Positions 1 through 9,460 of a stretch of DNA of 64,000 bases are shown here, piece after piece. A model generated the notes under the pieces. That model did not search any database. It was given only the letters and a program-made list of their open reading frames with translations, and was not told the origin of the DNA. The DNA is from Sphingomonas taxi (lineage in GTDB: Bacteria > Pseudomonadota > Alphaproteobacteria > Sphingomonadales > Sphingomonadaceae), in NCBI GenBank assembly GCA_003243195.1, contig QFQI01000002.1, positions 248,001 to 312,000 of the forward strand, in the 5' to 3' direction. Position 1 is the stretch's first letter; every line of letters begins with the position of its first letter. The position numbers and the translations under genes were made by a program.

Positions 1-1535
1 GGCGGCCGGAAGAACGCCGGCGGGAATGGCGCCTGCGCCGGCCCTTTCGGATCGCGGCGGTCGGCGCGGAAGCCGGCATCGGCGCTCAGCGGGATCGCCA
101 TGCCGTCGGTGCGTTCCAGCAGCGCGAACAGCTTCCCGCTCATCCGCTCGGCCAGATCCTCATGTCCGGGGCGCGCGAGCAGATTGTCGTTCTCGTCCGG
201 GTCGGCGGCAAGGTCGTAGAGTTCGTCCAGATCCCAGATGCCGTGGAAGTGCATGTATTTGTAGCGGTCCTCGCGCAGCGCATGGACGGTCGGCGTCTGC
301 GGGAAGTTGCGCTCCCAATAATATTCGTAGAGCAGCTCCGCGCGCCACGGCACCGACGCGCCGCCCTTCGCCAGCGGCAGCATGTTCGCGCCGGCCATGC
401 CGTCGGGCGGCTGCAACCCCGCGGCGGCGAGCAGCGTCGGCGCGACGTCGATGTTCGCCACCACCTGCTCCACCACGCTGCCGGTCGGGAACAGCGCCGG
501 ACAGCGCGCGATCATCGGCACGCGCATCGATTCCTCATAGGCGGCGCGCTTGTCGATCAGGCCGTGTTCGCCGAACATGAAGCCATTGTCGCCCATGTAG
601 AGGATCAGCGTGTCGTCCAGCTCGCCGCGGCTGGCCAGCAGGTCCATGATCCGCGCCAGTCCTTCGTCCACCGCCAGCAGCGTCTCCATGTAGCGCTTGT
701 AGTAATCGCCGATGTCGAGCGTGCCGTGATAGGGATAGCCGACACCGTGCCAACTGTTGCGCTGGTTCTCCACCCACGCCGGGCGGCCGGGAACGCCGGG
801 CTTCATGCTGGCGGGATAGCGGAAGACCTCCTTGTCGTAGCGGCCCTTGTGGCGCTCGGCCGGGATGAATTCGGAATGCACCGCCTTGTGCGCCAGGTGC
901 ATCATCCACGGCCGGCCGGCCGGACGCTTGCCGATCCAGTCGAGCGCGTAATCGGTCAATTCGTCGGTGATATACCCCTTTTGCGCCACCCGCCGTCCAT
1001 CGACGTTCAGCCCGTTCGCGTCGGGCAGGTAGCTGCCCTGCCCCTTGAAGCTGACCCAGTGATCGAAGCCGGGCTGCGGCCCATCGCCTTCGTCGCCCAT
1101 GTGCCACTTGCCGATGAAGGCAGTGTCGTAGCCGGCGGCCTGCAGATATTCGGGGTAGAAGACCAGCCCCGGCGGGATCGGGTGGTTGTTGTCGACCACC
1201 TTGTGCTGGTGCGCGTACAGGCCGGTGAAGATCGACGCGCGGCTGGGTGAACACAGCGCGGTGGTGACGAAGGCGTTGCGGAAGTGCGTGCCCTCGCGCG
1301 CCAGCCGGTCGAGCGTCGGCGTATCGCCGAAATCCTGCGCCTTCATGAAGCCCATCGCGTCGTAGCGATGGTCGTCGGTGAGCACGACCAGGATGTTGCG
1401 CGGTTTGACGCCGCGCAGGCGCGGCAGCGCGCGCGAGCGCCGGGGGGCGGGCTGCGCGCCGGCCGGCCACGAATACAGCCCGAACACGCCGCCGGTTCCG
1501 GCCAGCAGCACGCCGCGACGCAAGTTATCGACCAT
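1..1535 (-). CDS. Sulfatase (arylsulfatase A-like), 3' end cut by window edge
   Basis: The minus-strand frame stays open from the ATG at 1535 to the left edge, giving about 511 residues without a stop. The N-terminus has a twin-arginine followed by a hydrophobic stretch (NLRRGVLLAG) and reads as a Tat signal. ILVVLTDDHR carries the metal-binding aspartates near residues 54-55. CSPSRASIFTG, with Cys95, is the sulfatase signature whose Cys matures to formylglycine. Family knowledge: such periplasmic enzymes hydrolyse sulfate esters on sugars or aromatics. AAGGAG lies about 10 nt upstream of the ATG. The start is only 4 nt after the TonB receptor stop, so the two are almost certainly co-transcribed. 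The substrate cannot be read from sequence, and the C-terminus is outside the window. Confidence 0.9.
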   Translation of the reverse strand, partial: MVDNLRRGVLLAGTGGVFGLYSWPAGAQPAPRRSRALPRLRGVKPRNILVVLTDDHRYDAMGFMKAQDFGDTPTLDRLAREGTHFRNAFVTTALCSPSRASIFTGLYAHQHKVVDNNHPIPPGLVFYPEYLQAAGYDTAFIGKWHMGDEGDGPQPGFDHWVSFKGQGSYLPDANGLNVDGRRVAQKGYITDELTDYALDWIGKRPAGRPWMMHLAHKAVHSEFIPAERHKGRYDKEVFRYPASMKPGVPGRPAWVENQRNSWHGVGYPYHGTLDIGDYYKRYMETLLAVDEGLARIMDLLASRGELDDTLILYMGDNGFMFGEHGLIDKRAAYEESMRVPMIARCPALFPTGSVVEQVVANIDVAPTLLAAAGLQPPDGMAGANMLPLAKGGASVPWRAELLYEYYWERNFPQTPTVHALREDRYKYMHFHGIWDLDELYDLAADPDENDNLLARPGHEDLAERMSGKLFALLERTDGMAIPLSADAGFRADRRDPKGPAQAPFPPAFFRP

Positions 1536-1539
1536 CCCC

Positions 1540-3852
1540 TCAGAACTCCTTGCGCAGCAGCAGCCCGCCATAACGGCGGTCGTCACGCGGCACGAAACGC
1601 GTCGTCCCCGCGAACGACCCGTTGTTCAGGAAGCTGGCGTAGGAGGTGTCGGTGATGTTCTTCACATAGGCGCGCAACTGCCACCCGTCGCCCGGGCGGA
1701 TCAGCGCGACGCTGGCGTTCCAGATCGCATAGGCGGGCTGCACCGTGCTGGGCGTCTGGCTGAGCTGATATTGCACCTTGCTGCTGAATGACAGGTCGCT
1801 CTGCACCTCCATCGACAGCGCGTCCGACAGCGCGAAGCGATAGGTCGCATTCTCGTACAGGCGCACGCGCGGCGCGAAGGGCAGCGGCTTGCCGTTGATG
1901 TCGCAGCTCAGCGGCGCGCCGGACGGGCACAGAAATTCGCGCACCGTCGCGTCGGTGAACGCGCCGGACAGGTCGATGCTCAGCCCGCGCGTGGGGCGCA
2001 GCGTCACGTCCGCCTCGACCCCGCGCGACCGCACCGAGCCGGCGTTGATGAGCCGCGTCACCTGCGCGCCGTTCACCACGTCGTTGAAGTTCGCCTGATA
2101 GCCGTCGAAACTGGTGGTGAACGCCGCGAGGCTGTAGCTGAGCGCACGATCGGCGGTGCTGCCCTTCAGCCCGATCTCGAACGAATCGGACGTCTCCGGG
2201 CTGAGCGGGATTTCGTCGAGCAGCGTCGTGGCGTTCAGCGACCGCATGTTGAAATAGACATTGTACGCCGGCCCCTTGTAGCCGCGCGAATAGGTGAAAT
2301 AGGTCTGCGCCCGCTCGCCCAGATCGAGTTGCAGCCCCAGCCGGTAGCTGTCGCCACGCCGGTCGGTGTCGCCGCTGGCATTGTGATAGGCGCGGATCGC
2401 CGGGCGATCGAGCGCGGTCGCCCCGGTGTTGTTCGGATCGGCGGCCGAGGTGCGGACGTGGTGGAAAGACAGTTCGTCCCATGTCGAGCGATAGCCGGCG
2501 ATCGCGCGGAAGGCGCTGGTGAAGTTGACGTTCGCTTCGCCGAACAGCGCATAATTGCGGCTGGAGATGCCGTAGTTGGCGACACCGGTGGTGGTGGTCT
2601 CCGTCGTGCCCGCCAGCGTGGAGAGCGTGCGCTGGTAGCGTTCGTCGGTGTCGGCGTTCAGGTAATAGGCGCCGACGACATAATCGACCAGCCCGCCGCG
2701 CGGCGAGGTGAGCCGCAGCTCCTGCGAGAATTGCCGGCTGTCGACCGTGCCGTCGTCCAGCCCCTGCGGAAAGGCCGGGGTCAGCGTCGGCAGGCCATCG
2801 TAATCCTGCTGCTGGTGGTTCAGCCACTGCCGCCACGCGGTGATCGACGTCACCTGATAGTCGCCGAGCGTCAGTTCGCCGGTCAGCGAGCCACCGTAAT
2901 TCTCGTCGCGCACATTGGTGTCGATGTTGGTCGCGCCCACCCGGTTGCGCGGTCCCGCGACGATGCCCTGCGACGCCAGCACCGCGGCGAGCGGCGCCGA
3001 CTCGCTGATCGCGCGCGTCGGATAGGCGATCTGGCGCAGCGATGAATAGACCGGCGCCACCGTCTCACGCGTGTTCAGGTAATCGCCGATCACGGTCAGC
3101 TTCAGCGCCTCGACCGGGGTCGCGACCAGCTTGCCGCGCACGCCCCACCGTCGCGAGCCGTTCGTCTTGTTGCCGGTGACCACGTTGCGGGTGTTGCCGT
3201 CGAAATCATTGTAGAGTCCGCCGATCAGCGCGGACAGCTTGCCCGGGATCAGCGGGCCGGACACGCCGGCCTTGATGCGATATTCCTCGTCGGTGGTCGC
3301 GCCGGCCTCCCCGAACGCCTCGAACGTGTCGCCGGGATCGCGGGTGACGATGTTGACGACGCCGGCCGAGGCGTTCTTGCCGAACAGCGTGCCCTGCGGT
3401 CCGCGCAGCACCTCTATGCGCTGCACCTCGCCCAGATCGAGCGTCGACTGGCCAGGGCGCGTCAGCACCACGCCGTCCAGCACGGTCGACACCGACGGCT
3501 CGACACCGGGGGAGGTGGTGATGGTGCCGACGCCGCGAATGAAGATCGTGCGGTCCTTGTTCGACGCGCCGCTGCGGAAACCGACCGAGGGGATCGCGGT
3601 GCTGATCGCCTGTACGTTGTTCAACTGCCGGTCGGCGAGCGAATCGCCGCTGATCGCGGTGATGGCGATCGGCACCTGCTGGATCGATTCGTTGCGGAAG
3701 CGCGCGGTGACCACCACCTCGTCATCGTCGGCCGGTGCGGAGGGGCGCGCGCCGCGCTGCGACGCCGTGGTGGCCGCATCCTCCTGCTGCTGCGCGGCGG
3801 CCGGAACGGCGAGCGCGGTGGCAGAAACGATGATCGCGGAATGGCGGATCAT
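1540..3852 (-). CDS. TonB-dependent outer membrane receptor
   Basis: A protein of about 770 residues with a Sec signal ending near PAAAQQQ, a TonB-box-like EVVVTAR at the start of the mature protein, a plug domain (IQAISTAIPSVGFR, then VLRGPQGTLFGKNASAGVVNI) and a beta-barrel ending in LLLRKEF with the usual terminal Phe. It imports a substrate across the outer membrane using TonB-ExbBD energy. The ATG at 3852 is preferred over the GTG two codons upstream because GGGAG sits 5 nt before it. The sulfatase follows after 4 nt, suggesting uptake of a sulfated carbohydrate or other sulfated organic compound. That substrate is inference; siderophore uptake is possible but less likely beside a sulfatase. 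Confidence 0.93.
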   Translation of the reverse strand: MIRHSAIIVSATALAVPAAAQQQEDAATTASQRGARPSAPADDDEVVVTARFRNESIQQVPIAITAISGDSLADRQLNNVQAISTAIPSVGFRSGASNKDRTIFIRGVGTITTSPGVEPSVSTVLDGVVLTRPGQSTLDLGEVQRIEVLRGPQGTLFGKNASAGVVNIVTRDPGDTFEAFGEAGATTDEEYRIKAGVSGPLIPGKLSALIGGLYNDFDGNTRNVVTGNKTNGSRRWGVRGKLVATPVEALKLTVIGDYLNTRETVAPVYSSLRQIAYPTRAISESAPLAAVLASQGIVAGPRNRVGATNIDTNVRDENYGGSLTGELTLGDYQVTSITAWRQWLNHQQQDYDGLPTLTPAFPQGLDDGTVDSRQFSQELRLTSPRGGLVDYVVGAYYLNADTDERYQRTLSTLAGTTETTTTGVANYGISSRNYALFGEANVNFTSAFRAIAGYRSTWDELSFHHVRTSAADPNNTGATALDRPAIRAYHNASGDTDRRGDSYRLGLQLDLGERAQTYFTYSRGYKGPAYNVYFNMRSLNATTLLDEIPLSPETSDSFEIGLKGSTADRALSYSLAAFTTSFDGYQANFNDVVNGAQVTRLINAGSVRSRGVEADVTLRPTRGLSIDLSGAFTDATVREFLCPSGAPLSCDINGKPLPFAPRVRLYENATYRFALSDALSMEVQSDLSFSSKVQYQLSQTPSTVQPAYAIWNASVALIRPGDGWQLRAYVKNITDTSYASFLNNGSFAGTTRFVPRDDRRYGGLLLRKEF

Positions 3853-4349
3853 ATACACTCCCTTTATCCTGATGGTGCCGCCCTAACCCCCATCATACCG
3901 ATGGGGTATAAAGAAGCACGACCGGGGCGCGAACACCAGCTTTAGCGCGCACGCCCTTCGCCCGCACGGCACCGGCGCGCAAATCCGGGACGACGAGCGG
4001 CGTCGCCGATCAATGCGGTGACCCGTCATCATGGAAGCGACCCGCCACGCACGCGCTCCGTCGCGAGCCATGCCGGCGACCGGCGGAGCGCGATCGACGC
4101 GAGCGGGCCGGTGCTGCGCGACCACGTGGAGGCGAAGGCGGCGGCGGAATAGGTCTTCTGGCGGCGCGACGGTGGCCACGGAAAGCTCGTACGACCCGGT
4201 GCGGGTATTCCCGATGCGTCGCGCACCGGGCAGGTGTCGTGCGGATGGGGGTACAAACCCCGCCCCGATGAGGATGGCCACATTCGGCGACGGCCGGGAC
4301 GGCGTGGACGGAGCAGCCGCGTCGGCTTACCCGACACGGCCGGGCGCGG
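3853..4349. other. Intergenic region without a convincing gene (about 500 bp)
   Basis: This lies between the TonB receptor start and the upstream GH130 stop, both on the minus strand. Several overlapping frames are open on both strands, but their translations are rich in Arg, Pro and Ala and show no domain, no start with a ribosome binding site and no signal peptide, as expected of high-GC antisense reading. It should contain the promoter of the receptor-sulfatase operon. A short perfect inverted repeat near the receptor start is listed separately. Confidence 0.5.
3888..3906. promoter_or_regulatory. Perfect inverted repeat upstream of the TonB receptor gene
   Basis: CCCCATC-N5-GATGGGG is a perfect 7-bp inverted repeat centred about 45 bp upstream of the receptor start codon. 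It could be an operator for a dimeric regulator or a short hairpin in the leader. No adjacent regulator gene is present to assign it to. The geometry is directly visible; the function is inference. Confidence 0.35.
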
Positions 4350-5630
4350 TCACATCTTGGACAGCAATTCGCTGATCGACACGAACGCGAAGCCCACCGA
4401 GCTGTCCGCGATGCCGTAGGGCATGAACAGCTTGTCGCCGTGCCTGATCGCACCGCACGTATAGACCACGTTGGGCACATACCCTTCGCGATCCTGATCG
4501 GCGGCGGCCAGGATCGGCGAGCGGGTGCGGCCGATCACGCGCGCCGGATTGGCCTTGTCGAGCAGCGCGGCGCCGATCGAATATTTGCGCATCGCCCCGA
4601 CGCCGTGCGTCAACAGCAGCCAGCCTTCGTCAATCTCGATCGGCGGACCGCAATTGCCGATCTGCACGAACTCCCACGGGAAGACCGGCTTCAGGATCAG
4701 CTCGCCATCATCCCAGTGCGTCAGGTCGTCGCTGCGCAACAGGTACAGGTTCTCGCCGTCCTGCCGCCCGATCGACAGATACTCGCCGCCCACCTTGCGC
4801 GGGAACAGCGCGATGCCCTTGTTGCGCGCGGCGCTTCCGGTCATCGGGATCAGGTCGAACGCGCGGAAATCGCGGGTGCGCAGCAGTTCGGACTGGATCG
4901 TCGCGCCATTGTAGGCGGTATAGGTTCCCAGCCATTCGACGCTGCCGTCCTCATGCTCGAAATGCACGAGGCGCAGATCCTCCAGCCCCTTGGACTGCGC
5001 GTCGGTGATCGGGAAGATCACCGTGCCCGACAGGGTGCTGTCGCGGTGGCGATAGACCGTCACCGGGCCGCTGGGCGGCGCCTCCTCGTCGGTGCCGGTC
5101 ACGTCGGTCGCGGTCGCGAAGGGCGGTTCGGGCGCCAGCTTCAGTTCGTTGTTGCTGGTGATGATCCCCTCGCGGAACGCGACGGAGGAGATATGCCCCT
5201 CCCCGACCGCGCGCAGGCTCATCACGATCCGCTGCGCGCCATCCTCCATCCCGGACTGGTCGGGATGCGGCACCGCGCTGGGGTTCATCAGCGCGGCGGC
5301 GGCATAGCTGTATTCGTGGCAGAAATAGGCGCCGATCAGCTGCCGCTTCTCATCCGAGATGCGGCTGCCGTCCAGCCCGTGCGCCGCCGCGATCTCGTCA
5401 TAGCGGGTCATGAAGACGCGGCGCGTCTGCCAATGGCGCGCCTCGAAATCCTTCAACACCAGCTCCAGCTGGTCCCGCGCCTCCTGCGGCGACATGTCCA
5501 GCACCTCGCTGATCAGCCGCTGCGAACGGCTGACGCCATTGGCATTGGCGATCCAGCCGATGTGAAACGGCCGCACCACGACACGCGACGGATCGGCATG
5601 CAGACGCAGCCGGTGGTTGAACAGCTCCAA
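4350..5630 (-). CDS. Glycoside hydrolase family 130 protein (mannoside phosphorylase-like)
   Basis: 426 residues resembling the GH130 five-bladed beta-propeller family. Visible family-like segments include MNPSAVPHPDQSG, GEGHISSVAFREG, the FEHEDGSVEWLGTYTAYNG region and a late IGNCGPPIEID. Known GH130 enzymes phosphorolyse or hydrolyse beta-mannosides, giving mannose-1-phosphate from manno-oligosaccharides. An N-terminal helical extension of about 120 residues precedes the propeller, as in some bacterial members annotated simply as glycosidase. The gene lies 48 bp downstream of a two-domain glycosyltransferase on the same strand, so the pair probably forms an operon for making and recycling an oligosaccharide. 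Specificity (beta-1,2 or beta-1,4 mannoside) cannot be set from sequence alone. Confidence 0.82.
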   Translation of the reverse strand: MELFNHRLRLHADPSRVVVRPFHIGWIANANGVSRSQRLISEVLDMSPQEARDQLELVLKDFEARHWQTRRVFMTRYDEIAAAHGLDGSRISDEKRQLIGAYFCHEYSYAAAALMNPSAVPHPDQSGMEDGAQRIVMSLRAVGEGHISSVAFREGIITSNNELKLAPEPPFATATDVTGTDEEAPPSGPVTVYRHRDSTLSGTVIFPITDAQSKGLEDLRLVHFEHEDGSVEWLGTYTAYNGATIQSELLRTRDFRAFDLIPMTGSAARNKGIALFPRKVGGEYLSIGRQDGENLYLLRSDDLTHWDDGELILKPVFPWEFVQIGNCGPPIEIDEGWLLLTHGVGAMRKYSIGAALLDKANPARVIGRTRSPILAAADQDREGYVPNVVYTCGAIRHGDKLFMPYGIADSSVGFAFVSISELLSKM

Positions 5631-5678
5631 GGACCCGCCTCGTTGTAGTGTGACGTCGTACGCGCGCGTCGCCGCCGG

Positions 5679-7952
5679 TCAGGCGGAAACGCGCTTCGTC
5701 CCTGCCATGCTTCCGGCGCGTTTTGAAAGCCCCGAAATCGCGCAGGACGCCATTTGCAGCGCCAGAATGGATTCGGCGCCCTGATTGCGGTTGAGTCCGG
5801 TCGGCATCAGCCCGTCGAAACAACCGCCGTCGCCGTGCGTGGCCAGCGGCATGTCGAGGTCGTTGACGCCCAGATACCAGTCGTACGCGCGCTGCGCCTC
5901 GTCGATCCAGCGCCGGTCGCCGGTCGCATCGAACGCCGCCACACACGCATCGACGGTCGCCTGCGCCTCCAGCGGCTGCTGGTCAAATGGCAGCGGATCG
6001 GCATAGGCGCGCCCGAAGCTCTCCGACCCCACCGCGCGGAAATGCCCCTCCGGCGCGGTCTGGCGCGAGATGATCCAGTCGAGCGTGTCCAGCCCGCACG
6101 CGATCAGATCGGCCCGGTCGAGCGCCAGCCCGGCACGCAGCAATCCTTCGGGCAGGCGCGCATTGTCATAGGCCAGCACGATCTCGAACCAGCCCCATTC
6201 CGGGCGCCGCGCGGCGTCGAGCAGCGCGAGATGCTCGTCCGGGAAGCGCCGCAGGATCTGCATCGCCATCTCATGCCCCGGCGACGCCTCCAGCATCGCC
6301 GCCGCCCCCAGCATCGCGAACGCCTGCGCACGCGGGCTGCCCAGCTCGAGCGCGAGGCTGGCGGTATTGTCGAACATCGCCTTGGCCCAGTCGCGATGCT
6401 TGGCCTCGCGCGCATCGCGCGCGGTGACGCCCAGCGCCCATAGGGTGCGGCCGTTCGAATCCTCCGACCCCACGTCCTCGCACCATGTCCGGTCGAAGTT
6501 CATGAAGTTGCGGAATCGCCGCGCCTCCGGGTTCCAGGCATATTGCACGAACGACGCGTAGATCGTCATCCACTTGTCGCGCACCACCGGATCGAGATCG
6601 TCGATCGCGCTCATCAGCATCAGCGCGCGGGCGTTGTCGTCGATGCAATAGCCATGGCGGCGATCGGGCACCGAGAAGATCGAATGCTGGAGCATGCCGG
6701 TCGAATCGCTCATCCGCTCGACCGCGGCGATGTCAGGAGGCAACACCTGTTGGCCGCCCTTTCCCGCATGCGGCAATCGCTGCGGGCGGTTCGCCAGACT
6801 GGCCGTCAACTCGTCCATCGCCTTCTCCACCACCCGCGGCCAGATCATCGTGCGGCCGCGCGCATAGGCGCGTGCCGACAGCCGCCCGATGTTCCGCGCG
6901 CTGCCCAGCAAATCGTTGATTTCCCGCGCGAAGGCCGCGGAATCCCGGAAGTCGACCAGCACGCCGTGGCCATCGGCCAGGATTTCGGTCGCATGGACAT
7001 AGGGGGTGGAAACCACCGCCTTGCCGACCCCCACCGCATAGCTGAGCGTGCCGCTCGTGATCTGCGCCGGGTTCAGATAGGGGGTGGCATAGATATCCGC
7101 CGCCTGCAGATAATCGATCAGGTCGTCGTGATCGACGAACGCGTCGATGAACGCGACGTTCGCGCCCACGCCCAGCTCGGCCGCGCGCGCCTTGAGCGAA
7201 TCGCGGTATTTCTCGCCTTCATGCGCGACCAGATTCGGGTGCGTGGCCCCCAGGACGACATAGATCGCGTCCGGATGCTTCGCGACCACGGCCGGCATCG
7301 CCTCGACGATCGTCTCGATCCCCTTGCCCGGCGCCAGTAGGCCGAAGGTGAGGATCACGCGCCGCCCGCTCCAGCCGAAGCGCGCCTTGAACGTGTCGGG
7401 ATCGGCGAACTCGCGGTCCGGCACGCCGTGCGGGATCGTCGCGATCTGCCGCGGGCTTGCGCCATAGACCCGCTCCAGGATCTCGCGCCCGCGCTCGGCC
7501 ATCACGATCACCTTGGCGGCGCGGCGCAGCAGCCCCTCCAGCACGGTGCGCTCCGCCGCGCTCGGCTTCTCCAGCACGGTGTGCAGCGTCACGACCAGCG
7601 GAATCGACACCCGGTCGAGCAGCGCCAGGATGTGCGCGCCGGCCTCGCCGCCATAGATGCCGTATTCGTGCTGCAGCCACAGCACCTGTGCGCCGCTGTT
7701 CTCGATGGCGCGGGCGGTGGCGATATAGGCGTCGCGATCGTTCTGCGGGATCGCGCCGGTGACCGCCGCGGGATAATCGTAGCGGCCGGGATGGTCGTCC
7801 ATGGCGTAGACATCGACCCGCACGTCGGGAAAGCGGGCCTGCAATGCCTGATAGGTGTCGGTGGTGAAGGTTGCGATGCCGCACTTGCGCGGCAGGAAGT
7901 TACCGATCAGCGCGATATGGTTGACATCAAGCGCCGTGGTCGACTGCTTCAT
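5679..7952 (-). CDS. Two-domain protein: GT4-type glycosyltransferase plus C-terminal alpha-helical domain
   Basis: 757 residues. Residues 1 to about 390 form a GT-B glycosyltransferase: GNFLPRKCGIATFTTDTY at the N-terminus, LQHEYGIYGGEAG, the nucleotide-binding TFGLLAPGKGIETIVEA, and a late region with QITSGTLSYAVGVGKAVVST. Residues about 410-750 are helical with Trp/Asp-rich motifs (HGYCIDDNARALML, EDSNGRTLWALG, EWGWFEIVLAYDNARLPEG), like an alpha/alpha-barrel sugar-active domain. The ATG at 7952 is chosen because the longer open frame would run into queF. The downstream neighbour is a GH130 protein. Transferase function is well supported; the role of the C-terminal domain and the product are unknown. 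Confidence 0.8.
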   Translation of the reverse strand: MKQSTTALDVNHIALIGNFLPRKCGIATFTTDTYQALQARFPDVRVDVYAMDDHPGRYDYPAAVTGAIPQNDRDAYIATARAIENSGAQVLWLQHEYGIYGGEAGAHILALLDRVSIPLVVTLHTVLEKPSAAERTVLEGLLRRAAKVIVMAERGREILERVYGASPRQIATIPHGVPDREFADPDTFKARFGWSGRRVILTFGLLAPGKGIETIVEAMPAVVAKHPDAIYVVLGATHPNLVAHEGEKYRDSLKARAAELGVGANVAFIDAFVDHDDLIDYLQAADIYATPYLNPAQITSGTLSYAVGVGKAVVSTPYVHATEILADGHGVLVDFRDSAAFAREINDLLGSARNIGRLSARAYARGRTMIWPRVVEKAMDELTASLANRPQRLPHAGKGGQQVLPPDIAAVERMSDSTGMLQHSIFSVPDRRHGYCIDDNARALMLMSAIDDLDPVVRDKWMTIYASFVQYAWNPEARRFRNFMNFDRTWCEDVGSEDSNGRTLWALGVTARDAREAKHRDWAKAMFDNTASLALELGSPRAQAFAMLGAAAMLEASPGHEMAMQILRRFPDEHLALLDAARRPEWGWFEIVLAYDNARLPEGLLRAGLALDRADLIACGLDTLDWIISRQTAPEGHFRAVGSESFGRAYADPLPFDQQPLEAQATVDACVAAFDATGDRRWIDEAQRAYDWYLGVNDLDMPLATHGDGGCFDGLMPTGLNRNQGAESILALQMASCAISGLSKRAGSMAGTKRVSA

Positions 7953-8089
7953 CCCCTTGCCTCTGCCAAATATGGGCGCGGCGCCCGATGCGCACGCGAT
8001 CGCCCTTATGAACCTCCCATGAAACAAAAGGTTGCAGATCCGCTGCGGTGCAGCACGGCGAACATATTGATCGCGATCAAGGTTCTCGC

Positions 8090-8536
8090 TCAGCCGCGGC
8101 CGCGATACGGCGCGACGCCCTGGTCGGGGAGCCACAGTCCCTCGGGCGGCGTCCCCGATTGCCAGAAGACGTCGATCGGCATGCCGCCGCGCGGATACCA
8201 ATAGCCACCGATGCGCAACCAGCGCGGCGCCATTTCGCGGAACAGTCGCTCACCGATGCCGACGGTGCAATCCTCGTGAAAGGCGGCATGGTTGCGGAAC
8301 GCGCCCAGGAACAGCTTCAGCGACTTGGATTCGACGATCCGCTCGCCGGGCGTATAGTCGATCACCAGATGCGCGAAATCCGGCTGGCCGGTCACCGGAC
8401 ACAGCGAGGTGAATTCCGGCTGGGTGAAGCGGATCAGATAGGTCTGCGCTGGGCGCGGGTTGGGAACATAGTCGAGCACCGCTTCCTCGGGCGAGGCGGG
8501 GAGCGTGCTGGTCTGGCCAAGATGCATCGGGGTCAT
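8090..8536 (-). CDS. queF: NADPH-dependent 7-cyano-7-deazaguanine reductase (QueF, type I)
   Basis: About 148 residues, the short single-domain QueF class. It reduces preQ0 to preQ1 in queuosine biosynthesis for tRNA wobble modification. CPVTGQPDF contains the catalytic Cys that forms the thioimide with the nitrile, ESKSLKLFLGAFRNH is the family NADPH/substrate motif, and HEDC follows. Three in-frame ATGs (8548, 8536, 8527) are possible and none has a clear Shine-Dalgarno; 8536 is a compromise. Its upstream region is shared with the divergent sulfurtransferase gene. The assignment itself is firm. Confidence 0.93.
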   Translation of the reverse strand: MTPMHLGQTSTLPASPEEAVLDYVPNPRPAQTYLIRFTQPEFTSLCPVTGQPDFAHLVIDYTPGERIVESKSLKLFLGAFRNHAAFHEDCTVGIGERLFREMAPRWLRIGGYWYPRGGMPIDVFWQSGTPPEGLWLPDQGVAPYRGRG

Positions 8537-8611
8537 GCGCGCGCACATAGGATGCCGGCCGCGCAAATGCGACCTGTTCTCCCGGCGCGCGGGCGGGCTA
8601 TGAGGAGCGCC

Positions 8612-9460
8612 ATGGACGCCCTGATCTCCACCGAATGGCTCGCCGCGCACCTGGGGGCGCCGGACCTGCGCATCCTCGACGCCAGCTATCACGTCGGCCT
8701 GCCGGGCGAGGCGCCGCGCGACGCCGCCGGCGAATTCGCCGCCGCGCATATCCCGTCCGCGCTGTTCATGGACCTCGCCGGCTTCACGGAGCCGGACAGC
8801 GCGCTTCCGTCGACCATGCCGGGCGCCGATCATTTCGCCGCCTCGGCGGGCCGGCTGGGGCTGGACGCGGACGACCGCATCGTCCTCTACGACGACGCGC
8901 CGCACCACACAGCGGCGCGCGCCTGGGTGATGCTGCGGTCGTTCGGCTTCGGCCGCGTGGCGCTGCTCGATGGCGGGCTGGCGAAGTGGAAGGCGGAGGG
9001 GCGGCCGCTGGCCAGCGGCAGCGCTACCACCGCGCCGCGCGCGGTCGCGCGGCGGGAGGGCGGCGCCGGCCTGCGCGATCTCACCGCGATGCGCGCGATC
9101 CAGCGCAACGGCGGCGAGCAGATCGTCGACGCGCGCTCCGCCGCCCGCTTCACCGGGGCGGAACCCGATCCGCGCCCCGGCGTCGCGCCCGGGCACATGC
9201 CCGGCGCGCGCAACCTGCCCTACACGCGGCTGTTCGCCCCCGACGGCACATGGAAACGCGGCGAGGCGCTCGCCGCCGCCTTCACCGACGCGGGCGTCGA
9301 CCTCGACCGGCCGATGGTGATGACCTGCGGATCGGGCATCACCGCCAGCGCGCTCGCGTTCGGCGCGCACCTGCTGGGCCGCGACGCGGCGGTCTATGAC
9401 GGAAGCTGGACCGAATGGGGCGGCGATCCCTCCACCCCCAAGGCGATCGGAGCGGCATGA
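8612..9460 (+). CDS. sseA: 3-mercaptopyruvate sulfurtransferase
   Basis: 282 residues with two rhodanese domains. The N-terminal domain (DALISTEWLAAHL to about residue 140) is non-catalytic; the C-terminal domain carries MTCGSGITASALAFG, where CGSG(I/V)TA with the active Cys is diagnostic of mercaptopyruvate rather than thiosulfate sulfurtransferases. It moves sulfur from 3-mercaptopyruvate to thiol acceptors or cyanide. The ATG at 8612 follows GAGGAG at 5-8 nt; an upstream in-frame ATG at 8600 overlaps that Shine-Dalgarno and is not used. The stop overlaps the metC start (ATGA), so the two are translationally coupled and both handle sulfur amino acids. Confidence 0.93.
   Translation: MDALISTEWLAAHLGAPDLRILDASYHVGLPGEAPRDAAGEFAAAHIPSALFMDLAGFTEPDSALPSTMPGADHFAASAGRLGLDADDRIVLYDDAPHHTAARAWVMLRSFGFGRVALLDGGLAKWKAEGRPLASGSATTAPRAVARREGGAGLRDLTAMRAIQRNGGEQIVDARSAARFTGAEPDPRPGVAPGHMPGARNLPYTRLFAPDGTWKRGEALAAAFTDAGVDLDRPMVMTCGSGITASALAFGAHLLGRDAAVYDGSWTEWGGDPSTPKAIGAA

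Noticed and set aside
4031..4375. Small frames between GH130 and the TonB receptor
   Set aside because: Translation is low complexity, overlaps the GH130 3' end, no ribosome binding site.
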